A stretch of 64,000 nt of DNA, taken from the NCBI GenBank assembly GCA_030848705.1, contig CM061245.1, positions 67,730,006-67,794,005 of the forward strand. The letters are read 5' to 3'. The stretch's first letter is position 1, and every line of letters begins with the position of its first letter. The position numbers and the translations under genes are program-made. Source of the DNA: Heracleum sosnowskyi. Its lineage: Eukaryota; Streptophyta; Magnoliopsida; Apiales; Apiaceae. The notes beneath the pieces were generated by a model. That model ran no database searches. It saw only the letters and a list, made by a program, of their open reading frames with translations, and was not told the origin of the DNA. Shown here piece by piece: positions 11,101 to 21,800 of the stretch.

Positions 11101-11768
11101 AGTCTGGTTTAGGTTCACATAGGGAGAAGAGAATAAATAACAGATCTCAAGACAATATTTCACTGGCAGGATCTGGTATTGGGGGTACACAAGAAAATCT
11201 TGATAAGTTAGAATCTGTTCAATTGATTTTTCACAGAGTCTTGAAGAAGCAGTTTCTGTTATACTTCATGAGTGATGGAAGTGTTTATAGAGTTGGAGAA
11301 TCTGATGTAAATCTCAAATCATGGGAAGAACTTGAATATGTACTTTATCTGTTGAAAGTTAAGAACAGACACACCCATAATGTTGCTCAAATCTTAAGAG
11401 AAAAGATGCTGAGATCAAAAGTGATGCTTGGAGGAGGAGAAGTCTCAAATGCTTATATTCCAAAGTATAGAGATCATGCTGGAAAGTTGGTGAAGATGAA
11501 GAAAAACAGTGCTAGATTTAAAACTGCACTTGGAATAAAAGTCTTAGAATTCAACTTAGAGTCAGATAAAGCTCAGTACATTCGGTTAGGAAATGACATG
11601 AAGAAGAACAGTATCTATTCTCTGAGGGCTGCCATATATCAAACTGGTGAAGGAGATCCAGAGTATAAGGAGCTGAAAGAGATTATGATAGCTGAACTTG
11701 AGAATGCTGAGAGAAGACTGCTGATTGATTATCTCAGGACTGTACCTGATATTGAAGAAGTCAAGTAA
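8172..11768 (+). CDS. Second (post-pol) Sirevirus ORF, 1198 aa, function unknown
   Basis: This long intact ORF lies downstream of pol on the same strand, in the place where some Sireviruses carry an envelope-like ORF. I see no signal peptide and no clear membrane helix, so an envelope role is not supported by the sequence. Residues 1 to about 240 form a compact region (for example LRKEWSFFFDCITRAF), which has a decayed counterpart in element C near 53250-53450. Residues about 270-620 are low-complexity and acidic with K/R patches (RKRLKKKRAQR), possible nuclear signals. Residues about 635-740 look coiled-coil (VKSLNNRFDENQQMLTKL). Residues about 1010-1198 form a second ordered region (WEELEYVLYLLKVKNR). 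The repeated NSD/SD residues are encoded by the family motif AACTCTGAT. I do not recognise a catalytic motif; a DNA- or RNA-binding accessory protein is possible. Confidence 0.75.
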   Translation: MATTAFIASELEFVPNNYSAPVANENAPEAFHLIQRFLLHSDIGTALTAPSKLSATQIRTFWQTGTYDNGGESGSPSIIFEFQGDEFVVTPTTVRDALGLEDFNAFTISVGDSELVRMMNEIGYTGPLTKIGQLKRPFLRKEWSFFFDCITRAFGKKCTNWDAIPTDSLQIGYSLLYGSQFDVARLVLTNIGEKMLENRNVVYFSRFCQLIFNFCCPNVEIVEDDVILSFKLHKRIFSDLINKDNKKGEVGPLMLPASVQQFLDNLQQQQVSTAEAGPSVSQPQRSKSSKVRAVKSGLQQTEAEVSNVDAVPQRKRLKKKRAQRAKSVAADSIVDSETEADEETLHQRKRRLVADQLFGDIIANMDKEPEDTEAPTSENEEIVITTVPSSTPAIVVEEDILTAEDAANPETIMMDFETEAPTSKADDVVEEAAAYSDSRIVDHEDTVLEADQATTELVEPIASHTEIISLDFEKGEEVDQIRVDPVPEAVVVHADATDNDHEDIVFLETLQQSVVEIVQREAEVTVPANSDVPQTVADQVPDATAQLIDEITAENVLEDIHREDDNAEASPAHSNSDIQVEVSDLQANSTEEREVQRAASEHFQNMYYNTWTNADCVFPAQRAADFLSDSVKKITNPDVLTSLQATVIQVKSLNNRFDENQQMLTKLRNDVSLRDLTLKADRTSYYAMFKQQARDSEEIKKRLGTVEDNQNAMSAQLTSISTALELLTSVLLSDDVKKGESIPKDKCKDTQTLRRKDDSTDGGSRGNERRISAQRQRRVINSGGQFTSNHNKSLVVSANPSTDEEIAARIFIKEHGKEVTIEDIQAEEQMLAEEHKKNLEAGIYKKQEIKAPRKKEVGISIKENTQQSIQYTRRPVIRNSDKGKSKMIEEPNLKKKDNSTSDIAQVETRLAKSTSDAAQVDDTIEVKPASDKAQAVQTQLAPQLKGFLRPVLSETLILQPVDFSQTRTVLGKESYDKSGLGSHREKRINNRSQDNISLAGSGIGGTQENLDKLESVQLIFHRVLKKQFLLYFMSDGSVYRVGESDVNLKSWEELEYVLYLLKVKNRHTHNVAQILREKMLRSKVMLGGGEVSNAYIPKYRDHAGKLVKMKKNSARFKTALGIKVLEFNLESDKAQYIRLGNDMKKNSIYSLRAAIYQTGEGDPEYKELKEIMIAELENAERRLLIDYLRTVPDIEEVK

Positions 11769-11918
11769 AGTCTGACTGTAAGTTTTTAATATTTTCTATT
11801 CTAAGTCAAATTTAAACTCTGTTTTAAATTAAACTCTGTTATATGTTAAACACTGCATTTGTTAAATGGTTTTGACATCATCAATTATATGTTTAACTTG
11901 TACATTTTATTATGAACA

Positions 11919-11931
11919 AGTTGGGGGAGAT
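11919..11931 (+). other. Polypurine tract of S1
   Basis: AGTTGGGGGAGAT abuts the 3' LTR and is the expected primer site for plus-strand DNA synthesis. Confidence 0.85.
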
Positions 11932-12476
11932 TGTTAGATATAATTGCTAATGTTTGTTTATCAGTGTTTAAGCAACAGGTACTGATAAGAGTTTATCAGA
12001 AGCCAGTCAGAGTTTAGTTAAACTCTGACAGGGTGAAGAGTTTAATTGAAGCCGGTCAGAGTTTATTTAAAGTCTGACAAGGTGATAGTTGTATTAGCTG
12101 TCGGTGCTGAATTGAAGATTCTAGAAGCAATATATTCTGAAGATGGAAAGAAGCAGAATATATTGATACAGCTAAGGAAACGGAATAGAAGACTGAAGCA
12201 ATCCTTAATTGATATAAATTGTATAGCTGATTTATAGGAATATCAATTAGATAAGGATTGTATGTAGCTGTGTACTATATAAACACAGATAGGTTATCCC
12301 TAGAAGGGACGCGATTATTGATATATTATTATTGTAACCTAGAAGCTCTTTGTGATTCATTAACATCATAAAGAGAGAAGCTGTTAATATAAATACAGTT
12401 TATTGATTCATAAACAGTGTTCTTAATTATCGTTATTCTCATACATACTTGATTATATTGTGTATTCGGCCTAACA
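11932..12476 (+). repeat. 3' LTR of S1
   Basis: This LTR has the same 545-bp length as the 5' LTR and I find one mismatch between them (T at 11986 against C at 897). It ends CTAACA at 12476 and is followed by the TSD copy. Confidence 0.95.
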
Positions 12477-12481
12477 TGGTA
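12477..12481. repeat. Right target-site duplication of S1 (TGGTA)
   Basis: This is an exact match to 838-842; see the left copy. Confidence 0.95.
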
Positions 12482-14869
12482 AGAGGACTACCTCAACAGG
12501 AATTCTGTCAAGAAGGACTATGTGAGGACTGTCAAATGGGAAAATTGAGTAGGGCTGTGCATAGGTCAAAGCAAGTCAACACCAACACAGAACCACTCAA
12601 ACTAATTCACATGGATCTCTTTGGCCCAGTAAATGTTCCATCCTTAGCCAAGAAGAGATATGCATTAGTTATGGTGGATGATTATTCTAGGTATACTTGG
12701 GTGAAGTATCTAGAATCAAAAGATGAAGCTGCTCAAGTCATCATTGATCACTTAAGAGTTCTTGACAGGACTCCAAATGCCAAAGTTCAAATTCTGAGGA
12801 GTGACAATGGTACTGAGTTCAGAAATGCCACTCTTGGCAATTTATGCAAGGATGAAGGAATTGTGCAACAATTTTATGCTGCAAGGACACCACAGCAGAA
12901 TGGAGTTGTAGAAAGAAAGAACAGAACTCTCATTGAAGCTGCTAGGACTATGCTACATGATGCAAAGTTACCTACATACTTCTGGGCAGAAGCTATCAAC
13001 ACAACATGTTATACATAGAACAGAACCTTGATTAACAAGACTCATGGGAACACTCCTTACTATATGCTAAATGAAAAGAAACCTATTGTCAAGTACTTTC
13101 ATGTGTTTGGAAGTGAGTGCTTCATGATGAAAGACAACCATGAAAAGAAAGGGAAATTTGACACCAAAGCTTATGAAGGTATTTTCATAGGGTATGCTCT
13201 AGAAAGGACTGCTTACAGAGTCTATCTCTTGGAACACATGATCATAGATGAAAGTGTAAATGTCACATTTGATGAAACCAAGTTTCCTGGATTGCATGAG
13301 GATGGTCAAATGCAGATTTTTAGATTTGAGAATCAAGGATACTTGGAGGAAGAAGAAATTGTTGATGAAGAACCCACATTTACTCAAACTGTTGATCTTG
13401 AAAAAGATGTTGTCATTGAAAGTGATGCTAATCAAACTCCAGGCCAGTCACAGACTATTTAGGAAATATTCAAAATGATGGTGACTCTGGAGATATTGAA
13501 GAAAATGGTGGAGACAATTGCCCTGGTGAAGACTCAGTTCCTCAAACTGAGGCTACTGTTTCAGACCAAACAAGAAGCTTGCCTAGAACCACAAGGTGGA
13601 ACAAGGATCACACAAATGACCTAATTATTGGAGATCCTTTTTCTGGGGTGAGAACCAGGAACAATGTTTCTGCTGACAGCATGTTTTCCTGCTTTCTGTC
13701 TCAAGTGGAGCCAAAAGCTATTGATGAAGAATTGTTGGATTCTGATTAGGTGATTGCTATGCAAGAGGAACTCAACCAGTTTGAAAGAAACAATGTATGG
13801 AAGTTGGTTCCAAGACCAAAGGGAAAATCAGTTATTGAGACAAAGTGGGTATTTAGAAACAAATTGGATGAAAATGGAAATGTGACAAGAAACAAGGCAA
13901 GGCTAGTAGCTAAAGGTTACTGTCAACAGGAAGGTATAGACTATGATGAGAATTTTGCACCTTTTGCCAGACTTGAAGCTATAAGGATCTTTCTAGCCTT
14001 TGCTGCACACTGTAACTTCAAGGTGTTCCAAATGGATGTCAAAAGTGCTTTTCTAAATGGAGAGTTGGAGGAAGAAGTGTATGTTGAACAGACACCAGGT
14101 TTTGAAGATGCTGAAATGTATGATTTTGTGTACAAGTTGTTCAAAGAACTTTATGGTTTGAAACAAGCTCCAAGAGCCTGATATGATACCCTCTCTGCCT
14201 TTCTATTGGAAACCCAGTTTACAAGAGGTGTAGTAGATAAGACTCTATTCTACAAGCATCATGGCAAAGACATTATTTTGGTTCAAATCTATGTTGATGA
14301 TATCATCTTTGGTTCATCAAATGAGAAGCTGTGTGAGAAGTTTTCATCTCTAATGAGAAATAAGTATGAGATGAGCATGATGGGAGAACTGTCATTCTTC
14401 CTTGGTTTACACGTTCGTCAGAAAGATGATGGAATCTTCATTTGTCAAGCAAAGTATGTCAAGGAACTTCAAGAAGTTCAACCTAGAAGATTCATCACCT
14501 GTCAAGACTCTCATCTCTACATCAACCAGTTTGGATCTAGACTCCAAAGGGAAGAAAGTGGACTCTAGTGCCTATAGAGGCATGGTTGGATCTCTTCTCT
14601 ATCTAACTTCTAGCAGACCTGACATAATGTTTGCTACATGTCTCTGTGCAAGATTTCAAGCTGATCCAAAAGAGTCACACTTGGTAGCTATCAAGAGAAT
14701 TTTTAGGTACCTCAAGGGCACTCCTAATCTAGGCCTTTGGTATCCTAAAAATACTGGATTTGAGCTAGTAGGGTACTCTGATTCAGACTACTATGCTGGA
14801 TGTAGAATTGACAGAAAGAGTACAACAGGAAGCTGTCAATTTCTTGGTGATAGCTATGAGACAACTTAA
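12482..14869 (+). pseudogene. Right part of decayed Copia polyprotein (element A): integrase, RT, truncated RNase H
   Basis: The protein interrupted at 842 continues here: the integrase zinc-region end (CEDCQMGKLS), core motifs HMDLFGPV, RSDNGTEF and NGVVERKNRT, then RT (FQMDVKSAFLNG, YVDDIIFGS) and the start of RNase H (YSDSDYYAG, SCQFLGD). Lesions I can see: a CAG-to-TAG type stop at 13016-13018, a frame change between about 13462 and 13750, a TGG-to-TAG type stop near 13748, a TGG-to-TGA type stop at 14179-14181, and a frameshift between about 14470 and 14570. RNase H stops abruptly after SCQFLGD, so the rest of that domain has been deleted and joined to LTR-like DNA. Confidence 0.88.
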
Positions 14870-15890
14870 CTAGATACTTTTTAATGCTTAATTTTATTAA
14901 GTATGAACATACTGTCACAACCAAAGTATGTTCTTGTAACCATTTTGTTTGTTGTTAAATAAGAGTTTAAGTACATCTTGGTAGAAGTTCATTTATTTAT
15001 TCAAGCCTCAAGAAGTGCTCTAAAAGGACAACAAGAATAAATGTTACTTTCATAGCACTGACAGTAAGGTTACAAGAAGACAACATTTTGCAAGTCACGA
15101 CAGTACATTCACTCTGACAGCAACATTGGCGGAAGCCCTCGGACAACAACTTTACCTTAGCCTGACAGCAAGCTTGGAAATCCTGACTGCACCTTATGCG
15201 GGGATTTCTTACTGTCACCAAAAGTGCATTCATGTGACAACAAGCTTAGCGATCAGGATACTGTCATGAAGGGACAAACTTTGTATTGGGGATCTACCCA
15301 GTCAAACATGTGACAGTTTGGATGTTCAAGAAACAGGTGTGTTGCAGTATCCCAACACTGCATCAGGTCTGCAAGACTACGACCGAAGCTTGAGAGATCA
15401 CATGGCAAAGCTCAACAATTCAAGAGTATGACAAATCTACATCTATTGAATTGTGTTAGCTAAATATAGAATGTATCTAGATTGCTTTTTCCAGTACTGA
15501 TAAGTTGTTTGTATAGCAATTTAGGAAAGATTCACGGGTAGACAATTTGTAAGAAGCTGCCACATGAAAATGACAGCAGCTTCACAAACCCGTGATGATA
15601 GAGATATGATTAGTTTACTTAGACTATCTCTCAATCCATTCTAAGAAATCACTCGAGAAATCAAAACTCAAGAAAACCAACATTTTCTTGAGGTTGTAGC
15701 AACACTTTGCAAAATAAATAAAACATTTATTTTGTGAGAAAAACTCGTGTGTCTACTTGTGTTTGCATTCCATAAACTGATAAACGTTAATCTTAGTTTT
15801 TGTTGTTGAAACGTAGATTGAGATTTATCAGTATTGCATTCAACCCCCCCCCCTTCTGCAATAGTCAAGGACCAACTAGTTTATACAACA
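14870..15890 (+). repeat. Probable truncated 3' LTR of element A
   Basis: There is no gene here. The stretch has many TGACAG / CTGTCA repeats (about 14910-15310), much as the other Sirevirus LTRs carry their own short motif. It ends with the Sirevirus-style LTR terminus: a run of C followed by TTCTGCAATAGTC and, at 15890, TATACAACA. The LTR start was probably lost in the deletion that truncated RNase H. The 5' LTR lies outside the window, so this cannot be confirmed here. Confidence 0.5.
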
Positions 15891-16154
15891 TATTACAAGT
15901 ATTTTAATTATATGTTTATTACTTATATTTTTCTAAATTAATAAAAGTAGTGTTAAAATTATTTTTAAATTACACAATAATAAATGTTATATGACATACA
16001 TTGATAACATGTTTACATTATATTTATGTCATTTATCGAGATTATATATTTATATTACCTAAATAATTCTTGATATCTATAGGGTTATGGTCCTATATAC
16101 CCAATTTTGAAGGCATAATGTTGAAAATGCCTCAAATTGCAAACAAGGACCTAA
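15891..16154. other. AT-rich intergenic DNA
   Basis: I see no gene, repeat or RNA feature in this stretch. Confidence 0.6.
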
Positions 16155-16159
16155 ATACC
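16155..16159. repeat. Left TSD of solo LTR (ATACC)
   Basis: ATACC here matches ATACC at 16712-16716 exactly. Confidence 0.9.
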
Positions 16160-16711
16160 TGTTGCCCAGTAAATAACAATTGTAGAAGGGGGGTTGAATA
16201 CAATTGTCTAAGATTCTCGACTTTTAATAAACACAAATATGAATAATAACAGTTTTATTAAATCTGTTATAAAACTGTTACAAAACTCTCTCAAGAAATT
16301 CTGAGTTCTTAAGAGCTTCAAGGTTACAAAAATACTCGTGTGTGTGATCTATATAAATCGAAACCTAAACTGTGTTTATATACTACACATCTTCTCTATC
16401 AATTACATGATAAGTCCTAATCACTTACAAAGATTGAAACCTATCCTAAATTGATAGCTTCATTACTATAAATAAGGAACCGACAAAATAAGCTTCCTTA
16501 TTTAACTAGACTCCAAATATAACTCTAAGTAGGAATCCTGATCAGCTTCCAGTCCTGATGATCAATACTGATCCCAGTTCTGATGTAGATCCTGATGATA
16601 ATCCTGATACTGACGCTTGAGCAAATACTGATGATCATGCAATACTAATGATGTCAGCAATCCTGATCAGTTGAGTCTAGATCCTGACGATCATTGAATC
16701 CTGATCTAACA
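16160..16711 (-). mobile_element. Solo LTR, Sirevirus family E, minus strand
   Basis: This 552-bp unit begins TGTTGCCCAG and ends GATCTAACA. Its reverse complement aligns along its length with the LTR at 59198-59802 (same start TGTTAGATCA, same CTGATCAGGAT repeats, same end CTGGGCAACA). Perfect 5-bp TSDs flank it and there is no internal sequence, so it is a solo LTR left by LTR-LTR recombination. It is 53 bp shorter than the LTR of E and clearly diverged, so it is a separate copy. Confidence 0.92.
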
Positions 16712-16716
16712 ATACC
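16712..16716. repeat. Right TSD of solo LTR (ATACC)
   Basis: This is an exact partner of 16155-16159. Confidence 0.9.
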
Positions 16717-18780
16717 TCTCTACTCCGATATATCAGGTGATGCATGAAGCCAGATGCGGCACTTCGGGTGCATCAACATCCCAGAGGCGTTATTTCATGT
16801 GCGGCAATAGGTTTACACATCATTGTAAGTATCGTGATAATCTGAACACGGTGCAATGTTTACCATATCTATTATATATTGTATACAGAATGCCGCATAA
16901 ATAGTAAAACCTTTACTTAGCATTTTCTATCTATTGCCTACTCATTTTACTCAGTCAACGAACACTGCAATATACTATTTATTGAGGCAACAGAGGGTCT
17001 AACTCCTTCACTCAATGTGGAAAGTCAAAGAATCAAGGATAACGACACCCACACATCGCTCTAAAGAGTAACTCACTCTAGATCTCATATAGACTAAAAC
17101 TCAGTCTAGATCCCACATATCGTTGTTGTTTGAAGTTTACTCTGAGAGTGTTATATAAGACTAACTGAATTACTTGCATTCCATGACAATGGGCCCACTG
17201 AGCTATTGCTGACACTAAAAAATTAGTGCATATTAAAGTTGACACTTGATATACTATTTAATAAGCAGCATCGTTAAACAAAATACAACATCCAGTTTAA
17301 CATGTTAGGAGGGTGTTAAGTGCCGCAATAATAAGAATGGGTATTGATCAGGGCCAAGTGTGCTCAAATGTGGATATTTTCTCATATACATATATATAAA
17401 AGAAGTGAGTAGATTTATAATTATATTAATATAATTATATTAACATATATATTTAGTTAATATTAATATGAATTTATATTTTAATTATTTCAAGAAAAAG
17501 ATTGATTAGTCTCAATCGAATTAATGAATAAATATAACCATATTTAAAAAAACTTATTTGGTCTTGAGTTCAAAATAATTGAAATATGAAATTCTTAAAA
17601 ATATTAGATAGTACAAAAAAAGAAAACTAAATAAATCTTATACAAAGTTGAAAATTTCTTCAAAAAAAAAATCATAAATATTATATCATAGGACAAAATA
17701 TAAAAATCAATCTATAAGTACATCGATTATAATGTTGGATAATACACTTATAGAAATTTCGGTTGGAATAAATATTAAAAAGTTGATAATAAATTGTACA
17801 AAATTTTGGGTTAAAATGTATAGTCAAGTTCACAAGAGTTCTTATTTTTTAGAATATAGGATAATGCATAGCATGCACATACACAATATATTATGCTCGA
17901 TCAACTTCATTATACACTATAAGCCATTTAAATTATTGAAAATTTAAAATAATTAATTAATTTTGCACATATTGATGATGACACCTCTACTGATTCTCAA
18001 CATTATATTGATAAATAGTATGTTTCTTGAGATGTCAAAATTATAGCTAATATACGAAAAAATATGTCATCCTTGTATAACTCATTTACATTGTGATTGT
18101 ATTGTCGATTATATATCTTGGAAGAGAAAGAAATGAAAAGAATTTTATTCCTCCCTTTCATGTAATTACTAGATTTTTTAATGAACGAACGTAGGCCAAA
18201 AATACCAGGATAAAATATTAAACAATTTCATTCCAAATTTGATTTATGTGGATGAAAAGCGATAAAAAGCTCTAAAAAGAATGAAAAAGAAAAACACTCC
18301 TATTTTTGAACTTTATGTTATTTTAATGAGAGTTAATATAAGATTAAATTACTAGATGATTTCTATATATTACATAAATTCGTACACATTCAAATAAGTG
18401 ATCTATATGTATTATACACTATTATCAATACAACATATTTATATGTTGCGAAACATCTTATTTTTTATGCTTATATGAACGATTATATCAAATTATTTAT
18501 AAATTAAAATAATAACATTATAATAAAATATGTATGATCAAAAAATATATAATTACACCAAAATATATATTTTTTTAAGTCACAAAAAGAAATGAATTTA
18601 TATGAATTAGAAGATGTCGCACGAGTTGTGGTTAATTTTAATTGCTTAACCTAGTAGATAACAAAAGATTGGAAGAAACATGAATGAGAAAAAAAAGGAA
18701 AAAAAGATATTTGATGTGGGTAAAACTTAAAATTGGAAATAGAGTGCGCGTTTAAGTAGTCCTGTCCTGTCCTGTCGTCC
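16717..18780. other. Intergenic region upstream of the GDI gene
   Basis: The first 600 bases are of mixed composition, with GCGGCA/TGCCGC words at about 16757, 16813, 16892 and 17320 that hint at an old unrecognised repeat. From about 17390 it is very AT-rich. Small ORFs (for example 17732-17947) show no similarity I recognise. No convincing gene is seen. Confidence 0.55.
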
Positions 18781-18890
18781 CCCATTGAGCAAGCTAAGCA
18801 TCTTTTTGTATTTAAGGGAAGGGGGCATCGCTCATCCATTTGTAAAACTGAAAACCCTAGATTTGAAATCAATCAATCAATCGCCAAGTT
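18781..18890 (+). promoter_or_regulatory. Likely proximal promoter and 5' leader of GDI
   Basis: A TATA-like TATTTAAG sits at 18809-18816, about 80 bases before the start codon, in a less AT-rich stretch. A CTGTC repeat (CCTGTCCTGTCCTGTCG) lies just upstream at about 18762. The leader before the ATG contains three ATCA repeats. The transcription start cannot be fixed from sequence alone. Confidence 0.45.
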
Positions 18891-21800
18891 ATGGATGAAG
18901 ACTACGATGTGATTGTGCTTGGAACTGGTCTCAAAGAATGTATTCTCAGCGGTCTTCTCTCCGTTGACGGTCTCAAGGTACTCACTTATCTATACTTTAA
19001 TTTATAGATCGTTAACTTAGCTTCGTTGTTATTCCTATTTGTTTTCTCACAGATCTATTCATCCCATCGATCTATTTTATTTCTTTACTTTACTAGACTT
19101 GTATATTTTCTTCTCGATCTTAATAATTCATATGTCCCTTTCTACAACTTATGATTAATATATTTTGCTTGTTTTGTGTTCAACCTTGCTTGTTTAATTT
19201 TTTTGATATTTCTTCTTTATTTTTAATTTTGACTCTTTTTCATTTTAATTATCCAATATGTATCGAATGATTATATGCAACTAGTCGATGTTTAGTGATA
19301 AATTTATTCGGTGCTGCTTTGTTTGGTTGGATTTAGACCTTCTCAGTTCTGGATCCATTTTGGGAATTTCACTTTCTAAACATGTATCTGAGTCTTCTGC
19401 TTTGTAGTTTCGTGATTCCATGCTCCAGATTCATTTCTTTCAGTATCTGCTAAATATAGGATATGCTTCATGTTTTTACGCAACATGTACATATTAACTG
19501 CTTCACTTGTACACATTTCTTGGATCAGGTCCTGCACATGGATAGAAATGACTATTATGGAGGGGAGTCGACTTCCCTCAATCTTATTCAGGTACAAACC
19601 TTTTGTTACTAAAATGGCCAAATTGTTTGTTAAATTTTCAAATTTTCTTCTTATGTGATTATTATTGTGCAGCTGTGGAAGAAATTCAGGGGAAGTGATA
19701 AGCCTCCAGCTCATCTAGGTTCTAGCAGGGATTATAATGTGGACATGATACCTAAGGTTTCTACCACCCTTACTCTGCTTCAGATCACCTTTTCTGTTTT
19801 TCTGTCTAAATCGTAGCTTATGTGATTCATATATTTTGTTAGTTTATTATGGCAAATGGCGAGCTTGTTAGAGTACTCATTCACACTGATGTTACAAAAT
19901 ATTTGTCATTCAAAGCAGTTGATGGGAGCTTTGTCTATAATAAGGGAAAGGTAAAATATCTTTTCATCTTTTTTTTTTCTGATTTATTTTTATAAATTTG
20001 TTCTAATCTGAAGTGGTGATGAACCTGTGAAACAGGTGTACAAAGTGCCAGCAACTGATATGGAAGCTCTCAAATCTCCTCTCATGGGAATTTTTGAGAA
20101 GCGTCGTGCTCGTAATTTCTTTATATATGTCCAAGATTACAACGAAAGTGATCCTAGGACACACGAGGGAATGGATTTGACGAGAGTGACAACCAAAAAT
20201 CTTATTGCGTATGTTCCTTATCTTTTATGCTTTTCATTTCTTCTATATGTTGAGTGACTTAATTTAAAATATAAGCACAGATCCGATGAGTGTTGGAATA
20301 ATTGAAGAGTCTCTAACTCGCGATTAGTTAAACTGAGCTATAATTGTTTTAGTTTAGGTGAGTTGCTGTCTATAATAAACAATAATGAAATTTATAGAAG
20401 TGCTGCCTGGTTTAACACGTGGAAACCTGATTTTGCATCTTTTTTTTAGAAATTGTAAGTATAGAAAAAGAGTGAGAGACTAGCAAACTTGGCTACAATT
20501 GTATTTATTTTTGGGAAATGATAAATAAGCTCCAAATGTTACTATTTAAGCTCCAATTTGATATGTAACTTTTATAAATACCCATAATATTATGGAGCTT
20601 AAATGGTAAAATTATGGATATTTAAGTAATATACTTATCAAATTGGAGCTTAAATATCAAATTTTGGAGCTTATTTATCAATTCCCTTATTTTTTAAAAC
20701 AAAGTTTATGATAGTAAGTGGTGCTAATTTTTATTTCTTTTTCTGTACTGACAGCAAATATGGTCTTGATGAGAACACTATTGACTTTATTGGTCATGCA
20801 TTGGCTCTTCATCGAGACGATCGCTATCTGAACGAACCTGCATTGGAAACCGTGAAGAGAATGAAAGTGAAGATTCATGCTGAACTTTTTTTTCGTTTTT
20901 AAATTGTTGTATAAATGCTATCAAGTTTGACTTGACTTACCTAAGAAATTTTGTACTTCATAGCTTTACGCGGAATCTCTTGCACGCTTTCAAGGAGGAT
21001 CACCGTATATTTATCCTTTGTATGGATTAGCAGAGCTCCCACAGGTCCTAAATTTTGCTTTAATGTTTCACTGCTTCTTCCCTGCCATCTTCTTCTTTCA
21101 GTTCCAGATTCTTATTTGCTAACATGTACCCATTATATTTTCAAAGAAATATATTAAGATTTTAAATTATGGCTTCAAATTTTACTGGATATCTATATAT
21201 TTCGATTCCTCAGGCTTTTGCTCGACTTAGTGCTGTCTATGGTGGCACATACATGTTGAACAAACCTGAGTGCAAGGTATGTACTCTCTTATTTGAGACT
21301 GTTCAAACACTATATGTATTTGTGCTGTTGTGGTGATCTAGCTTAAATATCAGGTTGAGTTTGATGAGGAAGGCAAAGCCTGTGGTGTTACATCAGAAGG
21401 GGAAACTGCCAAGTGCAAGAAAGTTGTATGTGATCCTTCATACTTGACCAACAAGGTAATAACTTTTTTAACCTGTTGTTTTACAGTTTTTTGCCAACTG
21501 GCAATACAACTTGTGGTGATAGATGCTAAACTTATATGTTATTGTTTCAATGTTCCTGATAATCTTAATTACATGACGAAGTCAATCCTTGATGCTTTCG
21601 GATATTTTAAATCTCGGTAATGTTGTTGCAAGGACTTAGGCTCGGCCTAAAACTAACCCATAGCTCAAGTAGGCTAAAGATTGTTTGTATCCAGGCTCAC
21701 ACATCAGCAGAATCAATAAATGTCCTAGCATAAGTCTCCATATACTCATCCTTAGCATTACATTTTAGATAAAGAAATATAAAGTAAAAGCGAAAGACAA

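Larger units (their letters stand above)
843..12476 (+). mobile_element. Intact young Sirevirus-lineage Copia retrotransposon (S1)
   Basis: This is a complete LTR retrotransposon of 11634 bases: 545-bp LTRs (TGTTAG...CTAACA), an initiator-Met-type primer binding site, one uninterrupted gag-pol ORF, a 2.2-kb spacer, a second ORF of 1198 codons, a polypurine tract and a perfect 5-bp TSD. Comparing the LTRs by eye gives one difference (C897 versus T11986), so insertion was recent. Domain order gag-PR-IN-RT-RNaseH defines Copia. The long gag, the IN and RT sequence style and the extra ORF after pol fit the Sirevirus (Maximus/SIRE) lineage. It inserted into an older element of the same lineage. 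With both ORFs open and near-identical LTRs it could be autonomous, though that is inference. Confidence 0.93.

Noticed and set aside
8172..11768. Envelope glycoprotein for the S1 second ORF
   Set aside because: The position fits the envelope-like ORF of some Sireviruses, but I see no signal peptide, no transmembrane helix and no cleavage-like site.
16717..17350. Possible old LTR or gene upstream of GDI
   Set aside because: Some GCGGCA words recur but I could find no ends, TSD or ORF to support a call.
20027..20257. Short ORFs over GDI exons treated as separate genes
   Set aside because: They are single exons of one 13-exon gene with matching phases.
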